A stretch of DNA of 64,000 bases, taken from assembly GCA_947499305.1 (NCBI GenBank), contig CANMNN010000004.1, forward strand, positions 1 through 64,000. Direction: 5' to 3'. The notes under the pieces are model-generated. The model was not told the DNA's origin and did no database searches. It saw nothing but the letters and a program-made list of their open reading frames with translations. Shown in pieces: positions 8,705-17,397 of the stretch. Position 1 is the first letter of the stretch, and every line of letters begins with the position of its first letter. This stretch comes from an uncultured Arenicella sp. (GTDB lineage: Bacteria > Pseudomonadota > Gammaproteobacteria > Arenicellales > Arenicellaceae). A program made the position numbers and the translations under genes.

Positions 8705-10594
8705 ATGTCTACAGATTACGATTCTTCCGCCATTGAGGTCCTCACCGGCCTCGAGCCAGTGCGCAAACGCCCCGGTATGTACACCACCACCGAACGCCCC
8801 AATCATTTGGTGCAAGAGGTTGTTGATAATAGTGTTGACGAAGCGATTGCCGGTCACTGTAAGCGTATCGACGTCACCTTATATAAAGATGGGTCGGTGG
8901 AGGTGAAGGATGACGGTCGGGGGATGCCGATTGATATTCACCCTGAAGAGGGCGTGCCGGGCGTCGAAGTAATCATGACTCGATTGCACGCAGGTGGAAA
9001 ATTTTCTAATAAGAACTATGAGTTTTCGGGTGGTTTACATGGAGTTGGAATCTCGGTGGTAAACGCATTATCAAAACATGTAGAGGTTTGGGTAAAGCGC
9101 AACGGCAAAGAATATAATATGTCGTTTGCCGATGGGCATAAAACCAATAGCCTAGAAGAAATCGGCACCGTCGGCCAGCGTAATACTGGCACCAGAATTC
9201 GTTTTTGGCCTGATTCATCCTTTTTTGATTCCCCTCGAGTTCACGCTGGAAAACTTTGCCGCCTGTTGAGAGCTAAGGCGGTACTTTGCCCAGGCTTAAC
9301 GATTAACTTCGAAGACGAAGCCAAGCCTGAAATGAATACCAGCTGGTATTATGAAGATGGTCTAAAAGCTTATTTGATGGGCGCACTTGGCGATAACGAA
9401 CGTTTGCCTGAAGAAGGCTTTCAAGGTGTTGAGTCAGGTGACGGTGAGCAGGTCGAATGGATCGTCGCCTGGTCTGCAGAAGCTTCTGAATTAATAACCG
9501 AGAGCTATGTAAATTTAATCCCGACTGCGCAAGGGGGAACGCACGTCAATGGCTTGCGGATAGGTCTCACCGAAGCAATACGCGAGTTTTGTGATTTTAG
9601 AAACTTGTTACCCAAAGGCGTAAAGCTTTCTCCCGACGATGTTTGGGCACAATGCCAATATGTTTTGTCGGTACGTATGCAAGACCCACAATTTTCAGGT
9701 CAGACAAAAGAAAAACTATCATCACGTGAAATTTCTCAGTTTGTTTCAATGAAAGTTAAAGATGCTTTTGCACTTTGGTTGAATCAAAATCTGGAAATTG
9801 GCGAACGCATTGCCATGGTGGCGATTGAAAATGCGCAAAGCCGCTTAAAATCGGCTAAAAAGATCACCCGAAAGAAAATCACTCAAGGGCCTGCATTGCC
9901 CGGTAAGCTTGCAGATTGTTCAAGTGAAGACATTGATGTTACTGAGTTGTTTCTGGTCGAGGGCGATTCAGCGGGAGGCTCAGCCAAACAAGCTCGCAAC
10001 CGAGAAACACAAGCCATCATGCCGTTGCGCGGTAAAATTCTAAATACGTGGGAAGTTGAATCGACCCAGGTGTTGGCATCTCAAGAGGTGCATGATATCT
10101 CGGTTGCTTTGGGCGTGGACCCTGGCTCAGATAACTTAGATGGCTTGCGATATGGCAAAATCTGTATTCTTGCCGATGCCGACTCTGATGGGTTGCATAT
10201 CGCAACCTTGCTCTGTGCTTTGTTTGTTAAGCATTTTCGAGCGTTGGTCGAAGCAGGGCACCTTTACGTCGCGATGCCTCCTTTGTATCGCATAGACCAA
10301 GCTAAACAAGTTTTCTACGCATTAGACGACGCTGAGCATGACAAGATTATTGCTCAAATCAAATCTGAAAAAGCCAACGCTAAGATTAATGTGCAACGCT
10401 TTAAAGGCTTGGGTGAAATGAATCCAAGCCAATTACGTGAAACAACCATGCAAGAGGACAGCCGTCGCTTGGTGCAAATGACTATCGGCATGGGCGACGC
10501 CACCTCTAAAACTATGGACATGTTGCTTGCAAAGAAACAGGTGCCCGCGCGAAAAGCATGGTTGAGTAGCAAAGGCGATCAAGCCGAGGTCTAA
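8705..10594 (+). CDS. parE: DNA topoisomerase IV subunit B
   Basis: ParE is the ATPase subunit of topoisomerase IV, which decatenates daughter chromosomes. The 629 residues begin MSTDYDSSAIEVLTGLEPVR, a ParE/GyrB start. The GHKL ATP site shows EVVDNSVDEA with E38 and N42, and the DGRGMP loop at 70-75. A transducer domain follows. The TOPRIM motif EGDSAGGSAKQARNRE starts near residue 418, with the metal-binding DADSDG near 490. The length and the lack of the long GyrB insertion favour ParE over GyrB. ParC is not in this window. The next gene starts 2 bases after the stop. Confidence 0.95.
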   Translation: MSTDYDSSAIEVLTGLEPVRKRPGMYTTTERPNHLVQEVVDNSVDEAIAGHCKRIDVTLYKDGSVEVKDDGRGMPIDIHPEEGVPGVEVIMTRLHAGGKFSNKNYEFSGGLHGVGISVVNALSKHVEVWVKRNGKEYNMSFADGHKTNSLEEIGTVGQRNTGTRIRFWPDSSFFDSPRVHAGKLCRLLRAKAVLCPGLTINFEDEAKPEMNTSWYYEDGLKAYLMGALGDNERLPEEGFQGVESGDGEQVEWIVAWSAEASELITESYVNLIPTAQGGTHVNGLRIGLTEAIREFCDFRNLLPKGVKLSPDDVWAQCQYVLSVRMQDPQFSGQTKEKLSSREISQFVSMKVKDAFALWLNQNLEIGERIAMVAIENAQSRLKSAKKITRKKITQGPALPGKLADCSSEDIDVTELFLVEGDSAGGSAKQARNRETQAIMPLRGKILNTWEVESTQVLASQEVHDISVALGVDPGSDNLDGLRYGKICILADADSDGLHIATLLCALFVKHFRALVEAGHLYVAMPPLYRIDQAKQVFYALDDAEHDKIIAQIKSEKANAKINVQRFKGLGEMNPSQLRETTMQEDSRRLVQMTIGMGDATSKTMDMLLAKKQVPARKAWLSSKGDQAEV

Positions 10595-10596
10595 GC

Positions 10597-11094
10597 GTGA
10601 TCAAACCCGGTTTATACCAACATTTTAAGGGTGCTATGTATCGAGTGATGGAAGTGGCTCATCACTCTGAAACTGAAGAACCCTTGGTTATTTACCGCGC
10701 GCTTTATGGCGAAAAAGGTGTTTGGGCTAGGCCGCTGTCGATGTTTACTGAAACGGTTGAGCGCGATGGAAGTACGAGGCTTCGATTCGCCTGTTTAGAC
10801 AATCAGAGTGAAGTGGAGCAACGCTTAACTTTGCGTTTTGAGCCGGCAATTGTAAAAGAAGGTCAACTGGCTGAGTTTGAGCTAGCGTTTGCCGCTACTG
10901 AGTCTATGATTATAACCCATGAGGCTTATATTACTCATAATCTAACTTGGTCCGTTAACGATGCGCACAAAGCAGTGTTGTCAATTTTTTGGCAGTCGAT
11001 TGAGCAGGCTAACGGGTTTAGTTTTGAAGGTTTGTCTGACTACTTAAGCGAGGACTCTATCGAGTTCTTTTCGTTAAATCGTAACGCCGAATAG
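10597..11094 (+). CDS. DUF1653-domain protein
   Basis: This is a 165-residue cytoplasmic protein with a GTG start 2 bases after the parE stop, so it is probably translationally coupled to parE. Residues 3-60 match the small DUF1653 fold: KPGLYQHFKG, then VMEVAHHSETEEPLVIYRAL, then WARPLSMFTETV. Typical DUF1653 proteins are only about 60-80 residues. This one has an extra C-terminal region of about 90 residues that I cannot assign, beginning near residue 65. The biochemical function is unknown and I do not propose one. Confidence 0.8.
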   Translation: MIKPGLYQHFKGAMYRVMEVAHHSETEEPLVIYRALYGEKGVWARPLSMFTETVERDGSTRLRFACLDNQSEVEQRLTLRFEPAIVKEGQLAEFELAFAATESMIITHEAYITHNLTWSVNDAHKAVLSIFWQSIEQANGFSFEGLSDYLSEDSIEFFSLNRNAE

Positions 11095-11166
11095 TCTCAT
11101 CGAAATTATTGAAAGGTAGCTCACTAGAAAGCTCGAGTCTACACATAACATATCAAAGGAGTTTTT

Positions 11167-11523
11167 ATGAATCGCACTTTAATCACAAGTGTATGCGCAT
11201 TAGCTATGGCGCTAAGTGTATCGTTTAGCAATACAGCTGAAGCCGCTAGTCAATGTGTTGGTTTGTCGAGTAGCGCTTGTGGTTCTAAAAGCTCACAGTG
11301 CACATGGCGTAAAGCGTCTACGAATAAAAACGGCAATAAAATTAAAGCTCATTGCCGAGCGTTGCCTGGTAAAGCCAGGGCGTCAAGCAAAAATTCAACA
11401 AATAGTGTGGCTAAAAAGGGAGCATCTAAAAGCTCGATTACTAAAAAGAAAGAGGCTAGTAGCGTAAAGAAAGATGCTAAGAAAAAGCTTAAAAAGAAAG
11501 TGAAGAAATCAACTAAACCATAG
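11167..11523 (+). CDS. Small exported cysteine- and lysine-rich protein, unknown function
   Basis: This is a 118-residue protein with a clear signal peptide, with predicted cleavage after AEA at residue 26. A short domain follows with four cysteines (C30, C38, C45, C63), able to form two disulphides in the periplasm. From about residue 68 to the end the chain is low-complexity and strongly basic, with lysine clusters such as KKDAKKKLKKKVKK. The strong Shine-Dalgarno AAGGAG lies 6 bases before the ATG. The tail resembles histone H1-like or polyanion-binding tails, so it may bind LPS, nucleic acid or cell wall; that is inference. It stands alone before a strong hairpin and I do not recognise the family. 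Confidence 0.7.
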   Translation: MNRTLITSVCALAMALSVSFSNTAEAASQCVGLSSSACGSKSSQCTWRKASTNKNGNKIKAHCRALPGKARASSKNSTNSVAKKGASKSSITKKKEASSVKKDAKKKLKKKVKKSTKP

Positions 11524-11575
11524 TTAGATGATTTCAGTTAGATAATTTTTCCTAATGCTACTGAGCCGCCAGGTT

Positions 11576-11616
11576 TACTGTTAAAGAGGCAGCGTAAGGC
11601 TGCCTCTTTAACAGTA
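11576..11616. terminator. Long perfect hairpin, probable terminator
   Basis: An 18-bp perfect stem (11576-11593 with 11599-11616) has a 5-base loop. It lies between the convergent lysine-rich gene (+) and the DUF805 gene (-). The stem contains an internal CTCTTT run, but there is no long T tract directly after it, so termination is probable rather than certain. Confidence 0.6.
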
Positions 11617-11697
11617 GGTGTGCTTCTTTTAAATGCTAAGACCCAGAGAGCGAAATTCGTCTATGGGTCGAGCTAACTCTCTTTATTCAGAAGCTTC

Positions 11698-12261
11698 CTA
11701 TTCGGAATAGTTCTCGTATGATGCCTGACGTTCCAGATAATCTTGGTATGCAGGAATCGATACAGCGGCAAGGATGCCCCCAACGAACAATAAAATCATA
11801 ACGCCAGCTAATATCTTTACACCAAGCGGATTCTTATTTGGTTCAGCACCAAAATTGTTGGGGCCTACAGTGCCTCGTCCAAAGATCAACCAGAGTGCAA
11901 TAAAAAGGTTGACCAACGGGATGAACATCAACAGGCTAAGCCAACCTGATTTGTTCATATCATTGAACCGCCTTTTAGCTAAAATGAATACAAATACTAA
12001 GAGGGCGATATAAGCTGCTAGAGCCATAAGGCTAAAAAGGCCCATCATTATGCCGCCTTCGCCGTCGCTTACTGATGTGATTATAGCGAAGAATACTCCC
12101 GCTACTGGTATAGCAAGTAAGTACAGACCGGAAAGATATGCTAAATATCTTAGGCGTCCAATTCGACCGTGAGCGCTTAGAAACTTTGGTTGGTAGGGTT
12201 TATTGTTTTGTGCCTGAGATACATCTGATTCAGGGGCTTGATAGGGATTTTCGGTTGTCAT
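11698..12261 (-). CDS. DUF805-family membrane protein with pilin-like C-terminal segment
   Basis: This is a 187-residue inner-membrane protein. A hydrophilic N-terminus of about 28 residues is followed by the DUF805 hallmarks GRIGRLRYL and AKRRFNDMNKSGW. Four hydrophobic segments lie at about 40-62, 74-95, 107-125 and 148-168. The last one ends GGILAAVSIPAYQDYLERQ, which closely resembles the N-terminal helix of type IV pilins but sits at the C-terminus. The function of DUF805 proteins is not settled. The gene is monocistronic, with the strong SD-containing region just upstream of its ATG. Confidence 0.82.
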   Translation of the reverse strand: MTTENPYQAPESDVSQAQNNKPYQPKFLSAHGRIGRLRYLAYLSGLYLLAIPVAGVFFAIITSVSDGEGGIMMGLFSLMALAAYIALLVFVFILAKRRFNDMNKSGWLSLLMFIPLVNLFIALWLIFGRGTVGPNNFGAEPNKNPLGVKILAGVMILLFVGGILAAVSIPAYQDYLERQASYENYSE

Positions 12262-12562
12262 AAAAACTCCGTTTTTAGTTTATATTTATTCTCTGGACAG
12301 CTTTGGTTTGCGTACTTGGTAGCGAATGCATCAAGTTGCTTCCAAAAATGCGTTGAGTAGTTTAGCATCGAACACGAAGTTAGTTAAAGCGCGCATTTGC
12401 AAGGACCTGATTCGGCGACTTGATTGGTGGCCGAAGTGAAAATTTTAATGGACCAAATTACGTTGCAGTATCACATTGCTTGGGAGTATCTCGCTCCTTT
12501 AAAGTACCAGAATCCAAGAGAAAGAAATTGATGGAACCTATCTTCTTGAATATTAGCCACAG
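12262..12562. other. Intergenic region between divergent DUF805 gene and RDD operon
   Basis: These 301 bases separate a minus-strand gene from the seven-gene plus-strand operon, so both promoters should lie here. A TTGCAG at 12463 could be a -35 box, but no good -10 follows at the right distance. I saw no RNA gene, convincing small ORF or repeat. Confidence 0.5.
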
Positions 12563-13249
12563 ATGAAGTTAGACACAGTAGCGTTGGTAGAAACGCCTGA
12601 AGGTACTGATCTGCATGCTGACCTTGTTGGTTTGTTGCCACGAGCGCTTGCGTATATGGTTGATTTTTCCATACGCGCGGGGATCATTGTCGCTCTATGG
12701 ATTGTAGCGATCTTTATGGGCGGGACTGGCTTTGGGATATTCCTTATTGTCTTCTTCCTTCTAGAGTGGTGGTATCCTGTCTATTTTGAGGTGTTTCGCG
12801 GCGGCCAAACCTGGGGTAAACGGGTTTACAAAATTAAAGTCGTCAGCGACGACCTAACGCCAATTCGACTAGGCCCTTCACTTATTCGCAATCTGTTACG
12901 CAGTGCAGACTTCTTTCCTTCTTTTTACGGCGTTGGAATTTTGTGTTTGTTGACTACCCGTCGTTTTCAACGTTTAGGTGATCTGGCAGCGGGGACTATC
13001 GTGATCTACAGTGAGAGTGAGGTATATGATGCCTCTGCGCTCGATGCTATTGACGCCGTCGCACCGCACTATCCAATTGGGGAAGATCAGCAAACGGCGT
13101 TCATTAATTTTGCGCTCAACCGTGGAAATATGTCAGAAGAACGACAAGAGGAAATCGCCGAAATTATTCGCCCTAGGCTGCCTCTTAATGCCGATCGTGC
13201 ATCGGCTTATGTTCGTGGTGTTGGCAAATGGTTACTTGGAGCGAGATAA
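12563..13249 (+). CDS. RDD-family membrane protein
   Basis: This is a 228-residue inner-membrane protein that opens the operon at 12563-19849. The RDD domain spans about residues 20-155, with LVGLLPRALAYMVDFSIRAG, a middle helix pair around FGIFLIVFFLLEWWYPVYF, and the motif GQTWGKRVYKIKVV. The ending LGDLAAGTIVIY is also typical. A soluble tail of about 70 residues follows (158-228). RDD proteins are linked to ion or small-molecule transport, but their role in MoxR/DUF58 operons is not established. It is followed by the SpoIIM-like gene after 15 bases. Confidence 0.85.
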   Translation: MKLDTVALVETPEGTDLHADLVGLLPRALAYMVDFSIRAGIIVALWIVAIFMGGTGFGIFLIVFFLLEWWYPVYFEVFRGGQTWGKRVYKIKVVSDDLTPIRLGPSLIRNLLRSADFFPSFYGVGILCLLTTRRFQRLGDLAAGTIVIYSESEVYDASALDAIDAVAPHYPIGEDQQTAFINFALNRGNMSEERQEEIAEIIRPRLPLNADRASAYVRGVGKWLLGAR

Positions 13250-13264
13250 GTAAGTCTTGAGTTT

Positions 13265-14278
13265 ATGAAACAAGTTGAATTTGAAAATCGCTACTCAGCG
13301 TTCTGGTCTGAAATGGAAGCCTTTTTTAAGCAGGCCTCTAATAAGGCAGCCAATGACCAAGATGACAAACGAGAAGCCCAGGTCGCCGCCTTCCCCAAGA
13401 ACTATAGACTCTTGTGCCAGCACTTAGCTATGGCGAAAAGCCGTCGTTATGCAGCAGGTTTGGTTACACGGCTTAACAACCTGGTTCAACAGGGCTATGA
13501 AACCCTATACGGCCAATCTATAAATAATCGTGCATCGATTTTAGACTTTTTGATCTATGGCTTTCCGGCGGCCTTGCGTTCCAACGCTAACTACCTTTGG
13601 CTTGCTGCTGCGGTGTTTGTATTGCCGTATGTTGCGATGATGGCTGCAGTTATGCTCAACGATCAAATTATCTACTCGGTTATGGATGCCGAAACAGTTC
13701 GCTCTATGGAATCAATGTACGACCCCGAGATGCGAAAGCTGGGGCGCGAACGTCAATCGGATACCGATATTTATATGTTCGGGCACTACATTCAAAATAA
13801 TATTGGCATCGGTTTTCGTAGTTTCGCAATGGGGATATTTGCTGGTGTCGGGAGCCTCTTTATTCTCGCTTATAACGGTTTAGTGATCGGCGCTGTTAGC
13901 GGGCATTTAACCGCATTGGGGTTTGTTGATACGTTTTATCCTTTTGTGGTCGGACACGGTTCTTTTGAGTTAACCGCGATTGTGTTTAGTGGCGCGGCTG
14001 GTTTAAAGCTCGGTTTCTCTCTGCTCGCACCAGGTTCGAATACGCGACTTAAAGCGCTGCAAATTGCTGCAAAGGATGCGATTAAGATCATGTACGGCGT
14101 GTTCGTGATGTTACTAATCGCGGCGTTTATAGAGGCGTTTTGGTCGTCATCTTCTACCATGCCGAACGCGGTTAAGTACGCTGTAGGCGCTGTATTATGG
14201 GTTCTTGTTTACTATTACTGCTTCTTCTTTGCTCGTCCACGCGTGGCGAATTATCAGAATCGTCATGCAGCTAAGTAA
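13265..14278 (+). CDS. SpoIIM-like (stage II sporulation protein M family) membrane protein
   Basis: This is a 337-residue protein with a soluble N-terminal region (1-100) and several transmembrane helices. It matches the SpoIIM/DUF95 family in the segments GHYIQNNIGIGFRSFAMGIF and VGHGSFELTAIVFSGAAGLKLG. In sporulating bacteria SpoIIM takes part in a septal peptidoglycan-degrading complex. Outside sporulators the role is unknown, and nothing here suggests sporulation. It is the second gene of the operon, and its last 14 bases overlap the next gene. Confidence 0.85.
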   Translation: MKQVEFENRYSAFWSEMEAFFKQASNKAANDQDDKREAQVAAFPKNYRLLCQHLAMAKSRRYAAGLVTRLNNLVQQGYETLYGQSINNRASILDFLIYGFPAALRSNANYLWLAAAVFVLPYVAMMAAVMLNDQIIYSVMDAETVRSMESMYDPEMRKLGRERQSDTDIYMFGHYIQNNIGIGFRSFAMGIFAGVGSLFILAYNGLVIGAVSGHLTALGFVDTFYPFVVGHGSFELTAIVFSGAAGLKLGFSLLAPGSNTRLKALQIAAKDAIKIMYGVFVMLLIAAFIEAFWSSSSTMPNAVKYAVGAVLWVLVYYYCFFFARPRVANYQNRHAAK

Positions 14279-15017
14279 TCTTATTATTGAAACCCGTTTA
14301 CGAAACGCCTGGTCGTCAATTGATTTAGGTGTTTTATTCGCGCGCCAGTTTTGGTGGCGAAGTGTGGCGCTCTATTTAGTGATCGCAACCCCTGTGTTTT
14401 TGCTCACCCGTTTGCTGACCGACTTTGGTACAGTGTTTCCCTTCATTGTACTTTGGTGGTGTAAGCCTCTTTATGAGAGGCCGATTCTCTATATGATGAG
14501 CCGCGAGTTGTTTAGCGATCAAACTGGCTTTCTACGAACGCTGCTCAATTATCGAGATTGGTTGTTCCCCGGCACATTGGCAATTTTAACTACGCGTCGA
14601 ATAAGTTTCGCGAGAAGCATGTATGCCCCGATCACACTATTAGAGCGCCCCACCTCGGCTATCTATAGCGGGCGCTCCTTAGTGCTTGGGCATAAGTTTT
14701 CTGGCGAAGGTTTATGGCTCACTCTGATTTTGTTTTTTGTTGAAGGTATTTTCGCGGTATCTATTCTTGCCGTGCTTGCATTAATGTTCCCCGAACATGT
14801 TGACGTGGCGCTCGCTTGGTTTAACAACCTAGAGCGAAATAGTGCGATTGTCGATTTCTCAACTTTGTTTGTGATGGCCGCAATCTCCCCATTTTATACA
14901 GCTGCTGGTTTTATGCTGTACATTTCTCGGCGGGTCGAACTTGAGGGATGGGATATCGAGATCTGCTTTCGAGACTGGATGCGAGGGTATCGGCGCCCAA
15001 TAGGTGGCTCTGAATGA
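14265..15017 (+). CDS. Operon-specific membrane protein of unknown function
   Basis: I chose the ATG at 14265 (250 residues). An upstream in-frame start at 14205 would overlap the SpoIIM-like gene by 74 bases. Hydrophobic segments lie at about 28-65 and 147-175, with another near 200-225. The C-terminus reads RRVELEGWDIEICFRDW, a polar helix that I associate from memory with proteins encoded next to DUF4129 genes; I do not know a named family. It overlaps both neighbours (14 bases upstream, ATGA downstream), so it is almost certainly made with them, perhaps as a subunit of one membrane complex. Confidence 0.75.
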   Translation: MQLSNLIIETRLRNAWSSIDLGVLFARQFWWRSVALYLVIATPVFLLTRLLTDFGTVFPFIVLWWCKPLYERPILYMMSRELFSDQTGFLRTLLNYRDWLFPGTLAILTTRRISFARSMYAPITLLERPTSAIYSGRSLVLGHKFSGEGLWLTLILFFVEGIFAVSILAVLALMFPEHVDVALAWFNNLERNSAIVDFSTLFVMAAISPFYTAAGFMLYISRRVELEGWDIEICFRDWMRGYRRPIGGSE

Positions 15018-15856
15018 TCGGTTTGAATATCTTGCGGCTTACAGCGGCGACATTGGTCCTTTCTGTAATCGTTTTAGTGGCCGACGCTATTGGGCAAGAA
15101 GCTAGTCTTGAAAATCTTGACAACAGCGGTAATTTTACGCTTCAAGAAGATCAAACCTTACCGAGATCAGCGAGTTCAACGGCCTATCATTCTGAAATTA
15201 AGCAAGTATTGCTTGGCGATGAGTTCGCTCAAAAAGAAACCGTAACGCGCAGACGCTTTAAGGATATTTTTGACGAGTCAGATTTTATCGATGAAGAAGA
15301 GCAGCTCGAAGATGGGAAGTTTCCGATATGGATTATCAAGTTGGTTCGATTTATTGCTTCCATCAACAAAGCCGTAGGAGGTTTTGCTCAGTTGTTAGAA
15401 ATCGTTCTTTGGGGCTTGGCGATCACACTACTGATATTTTTTATCGTGAAGTACCGAGAGCGAATTAGTGCCTGGGCCTCTGATATTAGAAATGATGAGC
15501 CCGAAGCAGAACTACCGACAACACTTTTTGGTTTAGACATTCAAAAAGACAGCGTCTCTGACGATGTTGTTGCCGAAGCACAGGTGTTTTGGCAAGCCGG
15601 GGATCATCGCCAAGCGGTGGCAACTCTTTTACGGTCAAGCTTAATTACTTTGCTGCATGAATATCAGTGTCGGTTCTTTAGTAGCGATACCGAAGCCGAG
15701 TGCTGTGAGCGAATTGATCAACAAGTGAGCCAGCCGATCAGCTCGTTCATGCGCTCTCTCGTGCTAGTTTGGCAGCGAATTGCCTATGCTCATATAAAGC
15801 CGGATGATAGTGAGTTCGATCAATTGTGTCTGCGATGGAAAGAGGTTTTCTCATGA
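15014..15856 (+). CDS. DUF4129-domain membrane protein
   Basis: This is a 280-residue protein whose ATG overlaps the previous stop (ATGA). It has a signal-anchor at 1-25, a periplasmic stretch to about residue 110, and one transmembrane helix near 127-148 (IVLWGLAITLLIFFIVKY). A cytoplasmic DUF4129 domain spans about 195-278, including AEAQVFWQAGDHRQAVATLLRSS-like helices. The same domain forms the C-terminus of TgpA transglutaminases, one of which is encoded at 41181-43286. Here it is a separate protein. It probably couples the MoxR/DUF58 partners to the envelope, which is inference from the operon only. Confidence 0.78.
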   Translation: MIGLNILRLTAATLVLSVIVLVADAIGQEASLENLDNSGNFTLQEDQTLPRSASSTAYHSEIKQVLLGDEFAQKETVTRRRFKDIFDESDFIDEEEQLEDGKFPIWIIKLVRFIASINKAVGGFAQLLEIVLWGLAITLLIFFIVKYRERISAWASDIRNDEPEAELPTTLFGLDIQKDSVSDDVVAEAQVFWQAGDHRQAVATLLRSSLITLLHEYQCRFFSSDTEAECCERIDQQVSQPISSFMRSLVLVWQRIAYAHIKPDDSEFDQLCLRWKEVFS

Positions 15857-17397
15857 AATCCTATTGGCTTTGGGGGCTTGTAGCCGTGCTTACGGCGATA
15901 GTGCTGGTTGGATATTTCCAGTTTACAGAGGAATATGAAACTCAAATTTGGACTGGTCAGAGCAAAGAAGCTCGGGTAAACCCATATTTGGCGGCGCAAA
16001 AATTCTTAGAGTCGCGGGATGTGGTTATTGAGAGCACTCTAGATACCCTGAACTTCGACACTATTGATGTCGGCGATATCGTTGTGTTAACTGAAGTCGA
16101 CAGTATGTTGGTCTCCAAAAGTCGGATCGACGCTGCGCTTAACTGGGTTGAACGAGGCGGCTTCTTGCTGGTGGGCGCCAACCAAGAAAGTGAGGGTGGT
16201 AGTTCGATATTAGATCATTTCGACATTAATGTGGATTATCAAGACATTGAAATAGCTGACTCATCTATTGATCAAGACGGCGACGAGCTAACTACCGCTG
16301 AGCGTATGGAAGAGGCTAATCGAAAGATAGATGAGCGTATCGCCGAGCGTGCTGCACAGAAAGCGGAGCGAGATGCTGAAAAGGTCGAAGGCGAGGCTGA
16401 TACCAGTAATTCCAAGGATCAAGATCAAGAAAATTCAAACAGCGACGAAGAAGCTGATAGTGACTTTGATTCTGACTTATTCGATATCTTGAACGCCAAT
16501 TATCGACATGAATTTTTCAAAGCGTATATTAGCAATCCAGATGATGAAATTCACTTAGCAGTGCTAGATCGTTTTGTGTTCGTGAACGATGACGACGATG
16601 AATATGATTATGACGATTATCAAGACGAGGACTACAGCGACCTTGGTGATGAAGGTCACGACTATAGTGAGTATTCAGATGCAAGTGAATACGATGAAGC
16701 GTTGGACGACAGCTTTATTGACGACCACTCTGAGGATGCCAGCGATGATGCTTACACAGAGACGGTCAGCAATGAAAAATATACTTTAGCTGCCTCTATT
16801 GACGATGAACATGGAAGTCGCTTTTTACAATACGAGTACGGGCAGGGCTACTTCACGGTCGTCTCCAGTCTTAAGCTTTGGCAGAACAATTATATCGGCC
16901 TTGGTGATCACGCCTATTTTCTGTCTTACTTGGTACCAAACGAATCTCGGCTTCACTTGTTCTACAACATTAGCTCGCCGTCGATAAGCCAAATACTGGG
17001 ACAGTATTTTTATGAAGCGATATATGCCTTACTAGCGTTCTTGGCGCTATGGCTATGGTGGCGAGGTATTCGGGTGCAAAGTACGATCGAAACAGTCGAA
17101 GGACAGCGTCGTAATTTCGCTGAACACTTGTCTTCTAGCGCAAAATATTTGGTCGCCAACAAACAATACGCAGAATTATTGGACCCAATCAAAGATGATA
17201 TAGAGCAACAGATGCGCTTGTTTTATCCGAACTACTCGCAGCTAAATCAACAAGCGCAGTTGGCTATGCTACTTGAACGAACCAACATTAAACAATCGAC
17301 CCTACAACAATGGCTAGTTTTTTGCGCCGGAGTAAGCAGTCAACAACAACTGCTCGCGGCTATTAAAATTGGTAACGCAATTAGGAAACAACTATGA
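15853..17397 (+). CDS. DUF4350-like membrane protein with highly acidic insert
   Basis: This is a 514-residue protein, starting at the ATG that overlaps the previous stop. Helix 1 lies at 3-23. A GldG/DUF4350-like region (about 35-125) contains NPYLAAQKFLESR and GGFLLVGAN. A charged helix (145-178) and two very acidic tracts follow (about 179-211 and 246-302, rich in Asp, Glu, Tyr and Ser). The fold resumes with LQYEYGQGYFTVVSS near 325 and a second helix (387-404) before a cytoplasmic tail of about 110 residues. The acidic tracts lie between the two helices, so they are probably periplasmic and may bind cations or a basic partner. Function is unknown. Confidence 0.75.
   Translation: MKSYWLWGLVAVLTAIVLVGYFQFTEEYETQIWTGQSKEARVNPYLAAQKFLESRDVVIESTLDTLNFDTIDVGDIVVLTEVDSMLVSKSRIDAALNWVERGGFLLVGANQESEGGSSILDHFDINVDYQDIEIADSSIDQDGDELTTAERMEEANRKIDERIAERAAQKAERDAEKVEGEADTSNSKDQDQENSNSDEEADSDFDSDLFDILNANYRHEFFKAYISNPDDEIHLAVLDRFVFVNDDDDEYDYDDYQDEDYSDLGDEGHDYSEYSDASEYDEALDDSFIDDHSEDASDDAYTETVSNEKYTLAASIDDEHGSRFLQYEYGQGYFTVVSSLKLWQNNYIGLGDHAYFLSYLVPNESRLHLFYNISSPSISQILGQYFYEAIYALLAFLALWLWWRGIRVQSTIETVEGQRRNFAEHLSSSAKYLVANKQYAELLDPIKDDIEQQMRLFYPNYSQLNQQAQLAMLLERTNIKQSTLQQWLVFCAGVSSQQQLLAAIKIGNAIRKQL

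Noticed and set aside
16589-16987. Open frames of Met/Thr-rich sequence within the DUF4350-like gene
   Set aside because: They are out-of-frame shadows of the acidic tract (GAT/GAC/GAA codons) and are fully covered by the real gene.
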